Source: a virus
Length of the DNA stretch: 61,788 nucleotides
Reading direction: 5' to 3' (one strand)
Virus record (IMG/VR): IMGVR_UViG_3300021062_000016
Coordinates: 1 to 61,788 of that record
Made by a program: the position numbers and the translations under genes. The notes below the pieces were generated by a model. It was not told where the DNA came from, did not search any database, and was given only the letters and a program-made list of their open reading frames with translations. Below, piece by piece: positions 1 through 5,595 of this stretch; within the stretch, counting starts at the first letter, position 1, and every line of letters begins with the position of its first letter.

Positions 1-203
1 GCCCGTAGGAGCGGGCATAGCAGACGCTTGCGAAGCTCAATGAGGTCCGGCGGCATCCGGTCGTAAAGCTTGCACCATTCGGCCATTGTTTCTTCCGGGG
101 CATCCGGGGCGAGCGCAACGACAACATCGTCTATGCGCCAGAACAACCGCTCCTCGGAGGTGCGACCGCGCATGATCCGAGCCTCGGCGTCAGTCAATTC
201 CAT
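1..203 (-). CDS. Small hypothetical protein, part 1 (crosses the genome join)
   Basis: This is the 5' part of a leftward gene that starts at ATG 203-201 and runs off the left end. Joining the terminal repeats gives a 68-residue protein, complement of 146-203 plus 61640-61788, ending in CPTPAA and a TAA. It opens MELTDAEARIMRGRTSEERL and is acidic, with no domain I recognise. The first 19 bases of the window give a different tail (CPLLRA, no stop) from the right-end copy, so the left end seems to come from a variant. It lies directly downstream of the structured RNA at 465-654. Confidence 0.7.
   Translation of the reverse strand, partial: MELTDAEARIMRGRTSEERLFWRIDDVVVALAPDAPEETMAEWCKLYDRMPPDLIELRKRLLCPLLR
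20..145. repeat. Terminal direct repeat, left copy (126 bp)
   Basis: Bases 20-145 are identical to 61663-61788. A 126-bp overlap between contig ends is what a de Bruijn assembler leaves on a circular or circularly permuted molecule, so it is probably not a biological terminal repeat. Reading across it restores an intact gene. Upstream of base 20 the two copies diverge. Confidence 0.9.
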
Positions 204-331
204 TGCCTATCCCTTCCTTTCCTACCAGCGCCCTCAAGGGCGCCCTCTACTGAACCTGTCCCCCGTTTGTATACGTTTGGGGGACATCCCCCGGTCATCT
301 TCTCGGCCCTTGCGGGCCGTAATGGGGTCAT
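194..331 (-). CDS. Possible 45-residue small protein
   Basis: A short leftward frame from ATG 331-329 to TGA 196-194, overlapping the start of the next gene by 10 bases. The protein begins MTPLRPARAEKM and is basic and glycine rich. A GGGAG stands about nine bases before the start. It contains three of the tetraloop hairpins, as do other small frames in this operon, but codon use does not prove coding. It may instead be the untranslated leader of the 68-residue gene. Confidence 0.25.
   Translation of the reverse strand: MTPLRPARAEKMTGGCPPNVYKRGTGSVEGALEGAGRKGRDRQWN
228..319. other. Cluster of short hairpins between the RNA and the 68-residue gene
   Basis: Three inverted repeats stand in series: 228-243 (GCGCCC, loop TCAA), 304-319 (CGGCCC, loop TTGC), and between them an 8-bp inverted repeat 257-264/279-286 (TGTCCCCC/GGGGGACA). 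The G run at 279-283 can instead pair with the C run at 288-292, so two exclusive folds are possible. There is no U run, so simple intrinsic termination is not indicated. Apart from a doubtful small frame, 204-462 holds no clear gene. Confidence 0.5.
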
Positions 332-464
332 GGCGCGAAGCTCCCGCGACAAATGGGACGGCGACGGCTTTCAACTCCCCACACGCGCCCGCATTTTAGG
401 CAACGCCAAATCCCGCAAGCCTTTTCTTTCCACCAAGTGGACACCTATCCATCCCTCCTCACCG

Positions 465-654
465 GGAGTCGTGTGGATGACAACGGAGCCGGGCGGCGCG
501 CTACCAGACTGCGCCACGACACTTGCGTGTCGGCCGGATTTGAACCGGCGCAATGCTTGGGCATGACCCAAACACCCCGAGATGCGATGGGGCGCGACCC
601 CGCCACAGTTGCTCGGCTCCGCCATCGGCGTTCCGTTGTCATCTACACAACTCC
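465..654 (-). ncRNA. Permuted tRNA-like structured RNA, candidate bacterial Y RNA (YrlA class)
   Basis: Read on the minus strand, the 5' end (654-632) pairs with the 3' end (487-465) over 23 positions with one A-C mismatch and one G-U. Inside come a hairpin at 573-555 (7 bp, loop UCAUG), a canonical T arm at 549-533 (GCCGG, loop UUCAAAU, CCGGC), then directly an acceptor-like stem 532-517 (CGACAC, GCAA, GUGUCG), two linker bases UG, and a D arm 514-498 (GCGC, loop AGUCUGGUA with GG, GCGC). These are tRNA parts in permuted order: the acceptor is closed by a GNRA tetraloop and the molecule opens where the anticodon stem would be. Published bacterial Y RNAs have this plan. No U-rich terminator or obvious promoter is visible, so it may be processed from the early transcript; its 5' arm overlaps the end of the upstream gene. 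Confidence 0.75.
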
Positions 655-1038
655 GTCACAGCCCCTCCCCCAGCATGGGAGGGATGACTCATGGATGGCG
701 GGGCTGTCGCCGGGCTTACGCCCGGTAAGGGGCTGCCAATGGGTCGGTTCGGCAAAGGTGCCCGGATTGATCTTTGTGCTGTACCCCTCGCGGTCCCAGT
801 ACTCCCGGTCCCCGTCGCCGTTATCGACCCACAGGGAGACGTTCTCGCCTTTCTCCCCCTCGCGCTTGGTCCGGCAGTAGATGCGCTCAGGCATCGTCGC
901 CACGGGCTGCCAGCCCTCAGAAAGTGCGACACACGGGGCCGGATTCTCCTGGCCCGCTGCGGTCGATTTGGGGCCGGTGAGGGCGTCTAAGCCCTTGGCC
1001 TGTCTATTTGTGGAAGCCCTGCCGGGGTCGCCACTCAT
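643..1038 (-). CDS. DUF551-like small phage protein
   Basis: 131 residues. The core runs from GWQPVATMPE to THWQPL, the usual frame of DUF551 proteins (W..I...P opening and HW.PLP ending), whose function is unknown. Two more copies of this fold type lie at 4991-5176 and 60411-60725. After HWQPL the reading frame passes through a 16-base palindrome (710-725) that encodes part of a non-conserved tail. The first 40 residues before GWQPV are also non-conserved, so a later start is possible. The stop lies inside the 5' arm of the structured RNA. Confidence 0.6.
   Translation of the reverse strand: MSGDPGRASTNRQAKGLDALTGPKSTAAGQENPAPCVALSEGWQPVATMPERIYCRTKREGEKGENVSLWVDNGDGDREYWDREGYSTKINPGTFAEPTHWQPLTGRKPGDSPAIHESSLPCWGRGCDGVV
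710..725. repeat. Tetraloop palindrome (CCGGGC, TTAC)
   Basis: Perfect 6-bp stem with a TTAC loop inside the 3' end of the DUF551-like gene. It belongs to the hairpin family spread through the early genes. Confidence 0.8.
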
Positions 1039-1096
1039 CGAAATAACCCTTTATTATCAACGGGTGCGACACATGGCGCGGGCCATGGTGCGACAC
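924..1096. repeat. Three copies of GTGCGACAC near the integrase end
   Basis: The 9-mer GTGCGACAC occurs at 924-932, 1064-1072 and 1088-1096, the last two being GGTGCGACAC 24 bases apart in the 74-base gap after the GIY-YIG gene. Spaced direct repeats beside an integrase are what arm-type binding sites of an attP look like. The att core itself cannot be located without the host sequence. Confidence 0.4.
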
Positions 1097-1112
1097 CGAT
1101 GTTCACTTTTCG

Positions 1113-1604
1113 TCACAGACGCACCCCGTGGATTGCGTGTCCCAAGGCGTCGGCCGCGGTCCTTATCGAAGCCTCGATATTCTCAAGCGTGGTGGCGAAC
1201 CACTCCCCCGCTCGTCGTGTTGCCGCCATCGCTTCGTGAGAGGCGGCCTCGATCTCCCGAGCGAAGACCATGTTCGCCACAGAGAAAGCCCGGTGAATCT
1301 CAAGCTTGCGCGGGTTGCCGTTCTGAAGGTTCCGCAAACGGCGCTCGACGTTGCGCGCAATGCCGACCTTGAAGGGACCATTCCTCCCGCCGATGCAGTA
1401 GACGTAAGCGCCGCGGCCTAGGCTTGGACGCTTCGCTGGTTGCAATTCGCCGCGCACAAACATCACGTGCAGGGCCTCGAACTCTGGCGTGCCCGGCTCA
1501 TGGCGGATGCGAATGCGCTGCTGCCCACGCTTGCGAAAATACAGCCGCTCATTGCCGTGGCGGTCGGTGTCGTGGGTCAAATATTTGTAGTTACGCTCGG
1601 CCAC
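1113..1604 (-). CDS. GIY-YIG (T5orf172/Mug113-type) protein with an integrase-like N-terminus
   Basis: 163 residues from GTG 1604, preceded by a full AAGGAGG Shine-Dalgarno six bases upstream, overlapping the integrase end by 14 bases. Residues 1-50 copy the integrase N-terminus: both read KYL....DRHGN.R.YFRKRG.QRIR.R..PGT..F, and the DNA retains a 16-base identity. Residues about 66-110 form a GIY-YIG-like core (AYVYCIGGRNGPFKVGIA, then RNVERRLRNLQ), with a later glutamate region AREIEAASHE, as in the T5orf172 branch of these nucleases. The simplest reading is a nuclease-like domain tethered to the same DNA arm sites as the integrase. Catalysis is inferred, not shown. Confidence 0.75.
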   Translation of the reverse strand: MAERNYKYLTHDTDRHGNERLYFRKRGQQRIRIRHEPGTPEFEALHVMFVRGELQPAKRPSLGRGAYVYCIGGRNGPFKVGIARNVERRLRNLQNGNPRKLEIHRAFSVANMVFAREIEAASHEAMAATRRAGEWFATTLENIEASIRTAADALGHAIHGVRL

Positions 1605-2640
1605 GCTTGGCCTCCTTGGGGGTTTGATCCAACAGTTTCGCCGCTTCCCCGGCCAGGCGTTTGCGGTCTGCCCTGCGGGTGTAGCTCGTTGCCTGCCCCG
1701 GTGAGGTCCATCCGAACAGCGCCATGAGCTGGCGATCTGACGCGCCTTCGTCGGCCGCAATCGTCGCCCCGGCTTTGCGGAGACCGTGAGCGGAGCAGTG
1801 AGTAAGCCCCGCCTCGTTGCACCGCTCGCGGAACCAGTTGCCAAACCCGGCGGGCGTGAAGGGCTTCCCAAAGGAGGTCAGGAGGTAATGCATCTTGCCG
1901 CGGTGAAGGTTTAGGACCGCCCGAAGGCTTGGCAGGATGGGAAGGTCGCGCGCCTTCAGTTGCTGGCTGTCGCCCTTTTTCTCGATCAGCCTCAGCCACC
2001 CGTCGCCGGCCTCCAGTTGCCGGCCAAGGCCAACCACGTCGGATCGGCGCACTCCCAGGTAAAGGAGCAGGGCCATTGCCAAGCCAGCCTTCGTGTGTGC
2101 GGGATGCCTCTCGCGGAACTGCTCGATCTCCGCAACCGTCCATGTGTGGTGCCCGTCGCTGGGGGCCTTGATCTTCGCTAGATCACGGGCGGGATTGTGC
2201 TTCATGTGCCCCGCTTCGACCGCCCAACCGAACATCACGCGAAGGGCTTTCAGGAGGTTATTGGCAGCGTGGGGAAAGCCAGCCTTCTCGTCTCTGATCT
2301 TGCGGACGTACTTTGGCTCCAGGTCATGGATCTGACCGCCACCCCACGTGGGAAGCGTGGCCTCGATCATGGAGCGGCGGATTTTCTGAGTAGCGCCGTC
2401 AAGGCGCTTAAATTCCGGGCTCTTGAAATACTCCATGGCGAGCCAACGGTAGGTGCCTGGGACAATCCTCGCCGCGGAAGGCGGTAAGGGGCGAGCAGCC
2501 AGGGCAGCCTTGTACTCGGTCATGAAGGCGTCGGTTCCGGGCGTCTCGCGCATCCTGATCCGCTGCCGGCCTCGCTTGCGGAAGTACACCCGCACGTTGC
2601 CGTGGCGGTCGGGTTCCTCGGACAGGTACTTGAGCTTCAT
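1591..2640 (-). CDS. int: Tyrosine-family site-specific integrase
   Basis: 349 residues. It would integrate the phage into the host chromosome and, with the excisionase, excise it. The catalytic set is visible in order: R in LGVRRSDVV, HGLRKAG (H-x-x-R), a W in LFGWTSPGQ and the tyrosine in SYTRRADR. A SAM-like core-binding region precedes the catalytic domain, and the first 45 residues form the small N-terminal domain shared with the neighbouring GIY-YIG protein. I chose ATG 2640 because it overlaps the excisionase stop as ATGA and matches where the shared domain starts; an upstream ATG at 2673 has a GGGAGG and would add 11 residues. Leftward order is excisionase, integrase, GIY-YIG. Confidence 0.93.
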   Translation of the reverse strand: MKLKYLSEEPDRHGNVRVYFRKRGRQRIRMRETPGTDAFMTEYKAALAARPLPPSAARIVPGTYRWLAMEYFKSPEFKRLDGATQKIRRSMIEATLPTWGGGQIHDLEPKYVRKIRDEKAGFPHAANNLLKALRVMFGWAVEAGHMKHNPARDLAKIKAPSDGHHTWTVAEIEQFRERHPAHTKAGLAMALLLYLGVRRSDVVGLGRQLEAGDGWLRLIEKKGDSQQLKARDLPILPSLRAVLNLHRGKMHYLLTSFGKPFTPAGFGNWFRERCNEAGLTHCSAHGLRKAGATIAADEGASDRQLMALFGWTSPGQATSYTRRADRKRLAGEAAKLLDQTPKEAKRGRA

Positions 2641-2942
2641 TTCCCCGCTGCCGTCCTTAAGGATGATTCGCATATGGCCTCCCAGGAATTGCCCCCGCCG
2701 CTATCAGGCAACGCCTCAAAGGCCAGTGTCAACTTACGGACGGACCATACCGACCGCCCGTCGATCTTCTTGGGTCCGGGCATACGCCCGTCCTCCACCA
2801 TTTCTAGGAACTTGGTGAGCGAAACCCCAATAAAGGCAGCCGCTTCCTCTCGGGAAATGCCGGCGGGAGGTAGGCTCTTGGGCAATACGTCGCCCTTCGG
2901 CCGGCGGCCATCCTGCGGAACGAGCTTCAGGGGTTGTGTCAT
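2637..2942 (-). CDS. xis: Excisionase / AlpA-like DNA-binding protein
   Basis: 101 residues. The centre, PAGISREEAAAFIGVSLTKF followed by a short wing GRMPGPKKIDGRSVW, matches the winged helix-turn-helix of AlpA/MerR-like excisionases, in which a GR.P.P...G..R..W strand follows the recognition helix. It sits directly upstream of and overlaps the integrase (ATGA), the usual place for a recombination directionality factor. A GGTGGGGA stands before the ATG. It could also regulate integrase transcription. Confidence 0.75.
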   Translation of the reverse strand: MTQPLKLVPQDGRRPKGDVLPKSLPPAGISREEAAAFIGVSLTKFLEMVEDGRMPGPKKIDGRSVWSVRKLTLAFEALPDSGGGNSWEAICESSLRTAAGK

Positions 2943-2943
2943 T

Positions 2944-3036
2944 CTATCCCCACCTGAGGAGGGAGGAATGGGGGCGCTGTTGAAGCGCGACGCTTATGCG
3001 TCGTAAGGGCTTGGCAATGGGTGCGGTCGGGGTCAT
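2944..3036 (-). CDS. Micro-ORF, 30 residues
   Basis: Starts at ATG 3036-3034, overlapping the stop of the previous gene as ATGA, and stops (TAG) one base before the excisionase ATG. It begins MTPTAPIAKPLRR and is basic. It contains the palindrome 2988-3003. One of three frames that fill inter-gene spaces by start/stop overlap; its role may be to carry ribosomes on to the excisionase rather than to make a protein. Confidence 0.4.
   Translation of the reverse strand: MTPTAPIAKPLRRISVALQQRPHSSLLRWG
2988..3003. repeat. Tetraloop palindrome (CGACGC, TTAT)
   Basis: Perfect 6-bp stem, TTAT loop, inside the 30-residue micro-ORF. Confidence 0.8.
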
Positions 3037-3605
3037 GCCGCCACCTTCATCGCGTCGATGTTGCACTGGTGGACGGTGAAGGTCGGGGCGACGACTTCTG
3101 CGTTGGCCGCCCACGCGCCTTCGCCGTGCAGCGACTCCCACAGTCGCTTGAACAGCCGCCACGGTGCGACGCCTTCCTCAGGGGTCACGCCTTCAGCGAG
3201 CGCGTCGATCCCGTCGATGTCATTAAGCCGCTCGATCTTGGTGGCCTTCACCACCAGCGTCAGGCGCGACGCCCAGCGCGGCATGTGGATGGAGGGTATG
3301 CCCTTGGCGTAATGAGACGAGCCACGCACGCTCGATGCCGCGGAATCATCCGCCGTGTATGTCCAGTTCAACTCAGCATCGCGTTTAAGTGGCTCGAAGT
3401 CCTCGTCGCGGTTTGGGTAGAGAAATAAGTTCTCCCGCACCCAAAGCCGGTCGCCCGGCTTCACCTTCTGCCAGGGCGATGGCGTGACGATGCACGGCGC
3501 TGCTCCCTTTATGGGCCGCCACGCCAGCCGCCGCGTCATCGTCTTGCGGCCTTCGAGCAGAGCCCGAACCATCGACGCGGAAAAGATGATTGGAATATCG
3601 GTCAC
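3033..3605 (-). CDS. Phage protein of the ASCH-like family
   Basis: 190 residues from GTG 3605 (GTGA overlap with the micro-ORF stop; GAGGAG lies upstream). The opening PIIFSASMVRALLEGRKTMTRR and the motif KPGDRLWVREN are the signature of a common phage family that resembles ASCH domains, a PUA-like fold thought to bind RNA or modified bases. A strand pair near WASRLTLVVKATKIERLNDI fits the same fold. Members are sometimes labelled morphogenetic protein without experimental basis. It lies in the early leftward operon, not among structural genes. Confidence 0.65.
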   Translation of the reverse strand: MTDIPIIFSASMVRALLEGRKTMTRRLAWRPIKGAAPCIVTPSPWQKVKPGDRLWVRENLFLYPNRDEDFEPLKRDAELNWTYTADDSAASSVRGSSHYAKGIPSIHMPRWASRLTLVVKATKIERLNDIDGIDALAEGVTPEEGVAPWRLFKRLWESLHGEGAWAANAEVVAPTFTVHQCNIDAMKVAA

Positions 3606-3661
3606 TTCCCCATCTCCTCAGGCGCGCAAGCGCCGCTACTTAGGATGTAGTTGAGGGTCAT
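3602..3661 (-). CDS. Micro-ORF, 19 residues, overlapped at both ends
   Basis: ATG 3661-3659 overlaps the upstream stop as ATGA, and its TGA overlaps the next GTG start as GTGA. The peptide begins MTLNYILSSGACAPEE. Its middle is the palindrome 3621-3634, and its end supplies the GAGGAG that serves the downstream gene. The double overlap suggests translational relay. Confidence 0.45.
   Translation of the reverse strand: MTLNYILSSGACAPEEMGK
3621..3634. repeat. Tetraloop palindrome (GGCGC, GCAA)
   Basis: Perfect 5-bp stem with GCAA loop in the 19-residue micro-ORF. Confidence 0.8.
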
Positions 3662-3945
3662 GGGGGCTGCGCCGATGCTTGCGCATCGGAAGGAAGAAGG
3701 CCTGGCAACGAGTGTGCAAACGGGCGGTCCTCGTTCTTTGCCAGCGCTGCGGTCCAATTCGCAGCCAATACCTTGGCGTCTCCGGTCGGCACTGCAAACA
3801 GCCTCACACCGTTGAACGTGCCCTCGACGTTGCAATTGAGCGTTTTCGCGAGCGCTACCATCTCACCGCACGCATCCTCAATCCTCGATCCGACCGCGAT
3901 GTCGATATCGAGCGTCAGTGTTTTGACCCGATTGCCGTAGACCAT
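3658..3945 (-). CDS. Hypothetical protein (95 aa)
   Basis: Start taken at MVYGNRVKTLTLDID; a TTG start 11 codons upstream is less likely. Alternating hydrophobic strands (TLTLDIDIAV, GVRLFAV) around a helix EMVALAKTLNC suggest a small alpha/beta protein. The last residues (DAQASAQPP) are encoded by and beyond the palindrome 3673-3688. Function unknown. Confidence 0.65.
   Translation of the reverse strand: MVYGNRVKTLTLDIDIAVGSRIEDACGEMVALAKTLNCNVEGTFNGVRLFAVPTGDAKVLAANWTAALAKNEDRPFAHSLPGLLPSDAQASAQPP
3673..3688. repeat. Tetraloop palindrome (CGATGC, TTGC)
   Basis: Perfect 6-bp stem inside the 3' end of the 95-residue gene. Confidence 0.8.
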
Positions 3946-3969
3946 TTCCCAATCCCTTTGTCTGTTACA

Positions 3970-3983
3970 GCGGCGCAAGCCGC
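3970..3983. repeat. Tetraloop palindrome between genes (GCGGC, GCAA)
   Basis: Perfect 5-bp stem in the 58-base space between the 165-residue and 95-residue genes. No U run follows. Confidence 0.8.
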
Positions 3984-4003
3984 CCTACTTACCTACTTAC
4001 CAA

Positions 4004-4501
4004 TCACGTAGAAGCGGAGACTGTTATCTTCTCCCCTCGACACACGCGCTCGAAGGCGTCGAGGACGACGGACTTGGGGACGGCCTCCGGTGGATACTTG
4101 GCAAACTCGGGTATGAGATCCCTTATCCGGTCTGGTTTCACTTCCTGCTCCAATCTTGAGAAAAACGGAGCGTTGCCCCAGAAGATTAGTGACCTCATCT
4201 CGCCATCCGGTGGAGACATCGCGAGCAGGCGGCTAAATTCATCGTCCGGATCAGAGTCTCTCGCGATGGAGAGATGGCCGGCGATGCAGCAGAAACACGC
4301 CGCTTTTGGCGAACGAACGCTGTCGAGAACACCCTCATCAGTCGTTCGGGCGTAGTAGTAGGGAAAATAGAACGTCTCCGCCGGGTACTGCTTCAACAGG
4401 TCCAACGCCTCCTGTTGATCGCGCGTAAGCGCGGGCTTCATTTCCTTCGGTGGGAACTCAATCACTTGATGTTCTGGTGATGTAGGGGAGAGGGGTTTCA
4501 T
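4004..4501 (-). CDS. Hypothetical protein (165 aa)
   Basis: Starts MKPLSPTSPEHQV; an AAAGGA lies about 12 bases upstream. The region QQEALDLLKQYPAETFYFPY and a CFCC cluster near residue 70 are the only notable features, and the CFCC could bind metal. I do not recognise the family. It is transcribed with its leftward neighbours. Confidence 0.6.
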   Translation of the reverse strand: MKPLSPTSPEHQVIEFPPKEMKPALTRDQQEALDLLKQYPAETFYFPYYYARTTDEGVLDSVRSPKAACFCCIAGHLSIARDSDPDDEFSRLLAMSPPDGEMRSLIFWGNAPFFSRLEQEVKPDRIRDLIPEFAKYPPEAVPKSVVLDAFERVCRGEKITVSAST

Positions 4502-4535
4502 GACCTGTGAATCCTTTATTGATGTTGGGCTTTGC

Positions 4536-4549
4536 GGGGCTTACGCCCC
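4536..4549. repeat. Tetraloop palindrome holding a stop codon (GGGGC, TTAC)
   Basis: The loop, GUAA on the transcript, contains the UAA stop (4543-4541) of the upstream leftward gene. Confidence 0.8.
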
Positions 4550-4981
4550 TTGCTTGGCAATGAATTTGTGCAGGTCGGGTTGAGCGACGACGTACTTGCT
4601 GCGCTTTGTGATTTTGTTGCCGTGCTTCGCGATGAGCGCCTTAGCCTTCTGACCTGCTAGCGCGAAGTCATCGCTGTCGCCCTGGGCGTGGCGAGCAACG
4701 ATGTCATCCCAATCCGCGAGCGCGTCGATTTCTGTGGCGCAGGCGACCGCGCGTTCCAGGTCGTCCCAATTTGATGGGAGGGCAAGCCCGGTTTGGTGGT
4801 GTGTAATGCGCCAGTGGTCGCCAGATTTACCGACGCCGCGATGGACGCAGAGCCGACCGACCATGATGCACGGCTCAGATGTCTTCAGGGTGCCATCGGA
4901 ACGCGCTATGTAGACTGTGGCGTCAAACTTCGCGTCCTCCTCACGCGCCATAAGGCGCGCCCCTTGGCCCTCATTCCCCAT
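4541..4981 (-). CDS. Hypothetical protein (146 aa)
   Basis: Starts at ATG 4981 with AGGAG six bases upstream. Composition is ordinary for a soluble protein: strands around ATVYIARSDGTLK and CIMVGRLCVHRG, then helices (ERAVACATEIDALADWDD) and a basic C-terminus. Family not recognised. Its stop codon sits in the loop of hairpin 4536-4549, and hairpin 4945-4958 lies in its 5' end. Confidence 0.65.
   Translation of the reverse strand: MGNEGQGARLMAREEDAKFDATVYIARSDGTLKTSEPCIMVGRLCVHRGVGKSGDHWRITHHQTGLALPSNWDDLERAVACATEIDALADWDDIVARHAQGDSDDFALAGQKAKALIAKHGNKITKRSKYVVAQPDLHKFIAKQGA
4945..4958. repeat. Tetraloop palindrome (GCGCC, ATAA)
   Basis: Perfect 5-bp stem in the first codons of the 146-residue gene; the same core recurs at 59086-59103. 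Confidence 0.8.
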
Positions 4982-4990
4982 GATCCTCTC

Positions 4991-5176
4991 CTATGGTGTG
5001 GGTGGCTCTGGTAGCGGCATCCAATGGGTGGGGTCTGATACGGGGTCTCCTTCCTCGTCGATCCACCCATCGCCGCGCCATTCAGTCAGCCCGTAGACCT
5101 TACTGCGAGCCCAATAGCCGAGAATCTCAGTCCCATCCTTCGGCGCAGTCGAAATCGGTTTCCATCCCCCGCTCAT
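4991..5176 (-). CDS. DUF551 family small protein
   Basis: 61 residues from ATG 5176 (ATGA overlap with the upstream gene). It reads GGWKPISTAPKDGTEILGYW and ends DPTHWMPLPEPPTP, a textbook DUF551 frame. The function of the family is unknown; it is frequent in temperate phages, usually several per genome, as here. Confidence 0.75.
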   Translation of the reverse strand: MSGGWKPISTAPKDGTEILGYWARSKVYGLTEWRGDGWIDEEGDPVSDPTHWMPLPEPPTP

Positions 5177-5595
5177 TCTGTAGAGCCTCCCTGCTTCTCC
5201 TGGAGCTTTGCTTCGTAGCGTTTGCGAGCCGGGGATATCTCCCACAGCCTCTTGGCTATCGCCTTCATGTCGATGCCCCATTCCTTCTCGAAAGCAGGCT
5301 CGCCAATTTGGTGCTGGCGCTTATGCGCCAGGGAGCACAGGGGAATGGTGAATGAATCGGACGGCTTCAATGATGTCCCGCCATCGGTCCCGGTGCGGAC
5401 GTGGGCGGCTTCGATGATCCCCTCGCATTCGTGCTGGTAGCCGTTCCACCCGGCGTCACCCGTGCAGGCCCTTGGCTCTCTCCCTGCCAAACAGCACACA
5501 AACGAGCGAATGAACTTTAGGTGAGACGCACACCGTATCTGTGACGGCTCCCTCACATTCATCCGGGGGCGCTGGCGACGTTTGGGCAGGTTCAT
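5173..5595 (-). CDS. HNH-type / DUF968-like nuclease
   Basis: 140 residues from ATG 5595 (ATGA overlap). Motifs in order: C-x7-C-T, then HECEGIIEAAHVR (HNH-like with C and H ligands), GGTSLKPSDSFTIPLC, and HKRQHQIGEPAFEKEWGID. This matches DUF968-like proteins of lambdoid phages, a divergent HNH family. A role in processing recombination intermediates is suggested by SSB and Erf just upstream, but is inference. Confidence 0.65.
   Translation of the reverse strand: MNLPKRRQRPRMNVREPSQIRCASHLKFIRSFVCCLAGREPRACTGDAGWNGYQHECEGIIEAAHVRTGTDGGTSLKPSDSFTIPLCSLAHKRQHQIGEPAFEKEWGIDMKAIAKRLWEISPARKRYEAKLQEKQGGSTE
5314..5331. repeat. Tetraloop palindrome (CTGGCGC, TTAT)
   Basis: Perfect 7-bp stem inside the DUF968-like gene, encoding part of the segment between IPLC and QHQIGE. 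Confidence 0.8.

Noticed and set aside
20-145. True short terminal repeats of the virion DNA
   Set aside because: 126 bp is close to common assembly k-mer sizes and the overlap lies inside a gene, so an assembly overlap is the simpler explanation.
371-625. 84-residue minus-strand frame over the structured RNA
   Set aside because: It coincides with the base-paired RNA, has no start signal and odd composition.
465-654. Ordinary tRNA gene or attP copy of a tRNA 3' end
   Set aside because: T arm precedes D arm, no CCA end or normal anticodon arm joins them, and both flanks pair. An attP fragment would not carry a D arm after the acceptor stem.
465-654. Permuted two-piece tmRNA
   Set aside because: The D arm is a true four-base-pair stem with a GG loop, unlike tmRNA, and no tag reading frame or pseudoknots are seen.
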